The notes below the pieces were generated by a model that was not told where the DNA came from, searched no databases, and saw only the letters and a list, made by a program, of their open reading frames with translations. From the NCBI GenBank assembly GCA_016867615.1, contig VGJG01000130.1:1-5799 (forward strand): DNA of 5,799 nucleotides, given 5' to 3'. This DNA is from Candidatus Aminicenantota bacterium (lineage in GTDB: Bacteria > Acidobacteriota > Aminicenantia > Aminicenantales > JAFGAV01). The translations under genes and the position numbers were made by a program. This document shows, piece after piece, positions 4,932-5,799 of this stretch. Position 1 is the first letter of the stretch; every line of letters begins with the position of its first letter.

Positions 4932-5799
4932 ACGGATCCTCTCTGTTTTAAGAAGAAGGCTTGAAGAACTTGGCGGACGCAGCGGAATGGCGTCTGAAAC
5001 GAAGCGGAATGTCCTTAAAGAAGAGCTTCAGCATTACGTGTTGAATTTCATCTATCATCATCCGGAATACGCCGGTTGGATCATGTACGGCGGCTCTGCG
5101 CTGCGCATGATTCACGGCCTGGGCCGCATGTCCGTCGATTTGGATTTTGAGATACCCCGCAAGATCACGGACGGATTCTTGGAGACTTTGAAGAAAGAGA
5201 TTGGGCGTCATTTCACGAACGCTTATGGCGCCGCCTCCGATTTTCTCGCGGTCAAAACAACGAAAGAAAGAGGGGTGCTGTTAAAATTCAACATCGGCAG
5301 AGAACTCAACCTCGGTCATCCCTCGAATCAGGTTCATGTTAAAGTCGACCTCAATTCATTTGCGGCACCCGGGACAGTCGCTGAGCGACGGCCGATCAAT
5401 CACGGCCAACTGTCGTTCGTTATCAACACGTACAGAATGTCGACGTTGATGGCGAGCAAAATCGCGGCGATATTTCTGCGTGGGACTCGCGAAGTCGGCA
5501 AAGAAATGTTCGAGGAAAAGGGACGCGATATCTATGACCTTCTCTGGTATATGAACAAGAAAGCCGTACCTGATCTTGCTTACCTGGCGGCAAAAGGCGT
5601 CGATATCAGAGATTTGAGGGATCTCTTCGACAAAATGACGGTTCGAATGAATCAGGTCAATGACAACAACCTGAGGCAGGATCTGATGCCTCTGTTCGTC
5701 GACAATGACTACATCGGAAATTGGCTGAAAAACTGGAGGGAAAGTTATATGCGGCTTCTCGAAAAATACGAAATCAATACGATCGCTGAATTGGAGAGC
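4924..5799 (+). CDS. abiEii: AbiEii/AbiGii-type nucleotidyltransferase toxin (right end cut)
   Basis: Open without a stop from ATG 4924 to the window edge (292 codons), close to the usual family length of roughly 300, so few residues are probably missing. It shows the nucleotidyltransferase-fold motifs: YGGSALR (55-61) followed by RMSVDLDF (68-75) with D72 and D74 as predicted metal ligands; a later strand acid in VKVDLNS (D142); the lysine helix TLMASKIAA (K179); and KGRDIYDL (199-206) with R201, D202 and D205. These match the four conserved motifs of the AbiEii toxin family, so it looks catalytically intact. AbiEii proteins bind GTP, and related mycobacterial MenT toxins add nucleotides to tRNA; the target here is unknown. 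It overlaps abiEi by 8 bases (ATGAGTGA). The role is phage abortive infection or locus stabilisation. Confidence 0.9.
   Translation, partial: MSERILSVLRRRLEELGGRSGMASETKRNVLKEELQHYVLNFIYHHPEYAGWIMYGGSALRMIHGLGRMSVDLDFEIPRKITDGFLETLKKEIGRHFTNAYGAASDFLAVKTTKERGVLLKFNIGRELNLGHPSNQVHVKVDLNSFAAPGTVAERRPINHGQLSFVINTYRMSTLMASKIAAIFLRGTREVGKEMFEEKGRDIYDLLWYMNKKAVPDLAYLAAKGVDIRDLRDLFDKMTVRMNQVNDNNLRQDLMPLFVDNDYIGNWLKNWRESYMRLLEKYEINTIAELES

Noticed and set aside
1..5799. CRISPR arrays, insertion sequences, rRNA or tRNA genes, integrase or att sites
   Set aside because: I scanned both strands and saw no regularly spaced repeats, transposase-like proteins, terminal inverted repeats or structural RNA genes, not even next to the AbiE block.

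Overview
The window looks like a chromosomal stretch of a GC-rich, Gram-negative (diderm) bacterium, probably an anaerobe or facultative anaerobe. Diderm structure is supported by a signal-peptide-bearing beta-barrel protein and an OmpA-type peptidoglycan-binding protein. An anaerobic lifestyle is suggested, not proven, by a cysteine-rich 4Fe-4S protein of a type I associate with sulfate reducers, clostridia and uncultivated anaerobes. I cannot fix the phylum; an Acidobacteriota/Aminicenantes-like or delta-proteobacterial source would fit.

Layout, left to right. (1) 2-738: the 3' end of an aconitase-family dehydratase large subunit (LeuC/HacA type) overlaps by 4 bases (ATGA) a complete small subunit (LeuD/HacB type), so the two are one translationally coupled enzyme operon. 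(2) 739-1076: no convincing gene; it holds a perfect 16-bp palindrome and GC-rich hairpins between two convergent genes. (3) 1077-1682, minus strand: a small outer-membrane beta-barrel protein with its own sigma70-like promoter. (4) 1683-1978: a divergent intergenic region with one well-spaced promoter facing each way. (5) 1979-3100: a 373-residue protein joining a winged-helix-like N-terminus to several cysteine motifs and a C-terminal 2x[4Fe-4S] ferredoxin module. Its GTG start lies about where transcription should begin, so the mRNA may be leaderless. A hairpin plus T8 terminator follows. (6) 3344-4168: an exported OmpA-family protein with its own promoter and ribosome binding site. (7) 4231-5799: a visibly AT-richer block carrying an AbiE-type toxin-antitoxin pair (AbiEi antitoxin, AbiEii nucleotidyltransferase-fold toxin; 8-base gene overlap). 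Its promoter is filled with repeated and inverted TCATAATTA half-sites, one of which contains the antitoxin start codon. The toxin runs off the right edge of the window.

The genes do not form one pathway. The left part is metabolic housekeeping, the middle is envelope and redox functions of partly unknown role, and the right end is a probably acquired defence or stability module. The most notable items are the AbiE operator/start-codon arrangement, the possibly leaderless Fe-S/winged-helix gene, and the unusual substrate-loop sequence of the dehydratase small subunit. AbiE is a known system; I see no clear evidence of a wholly new one.
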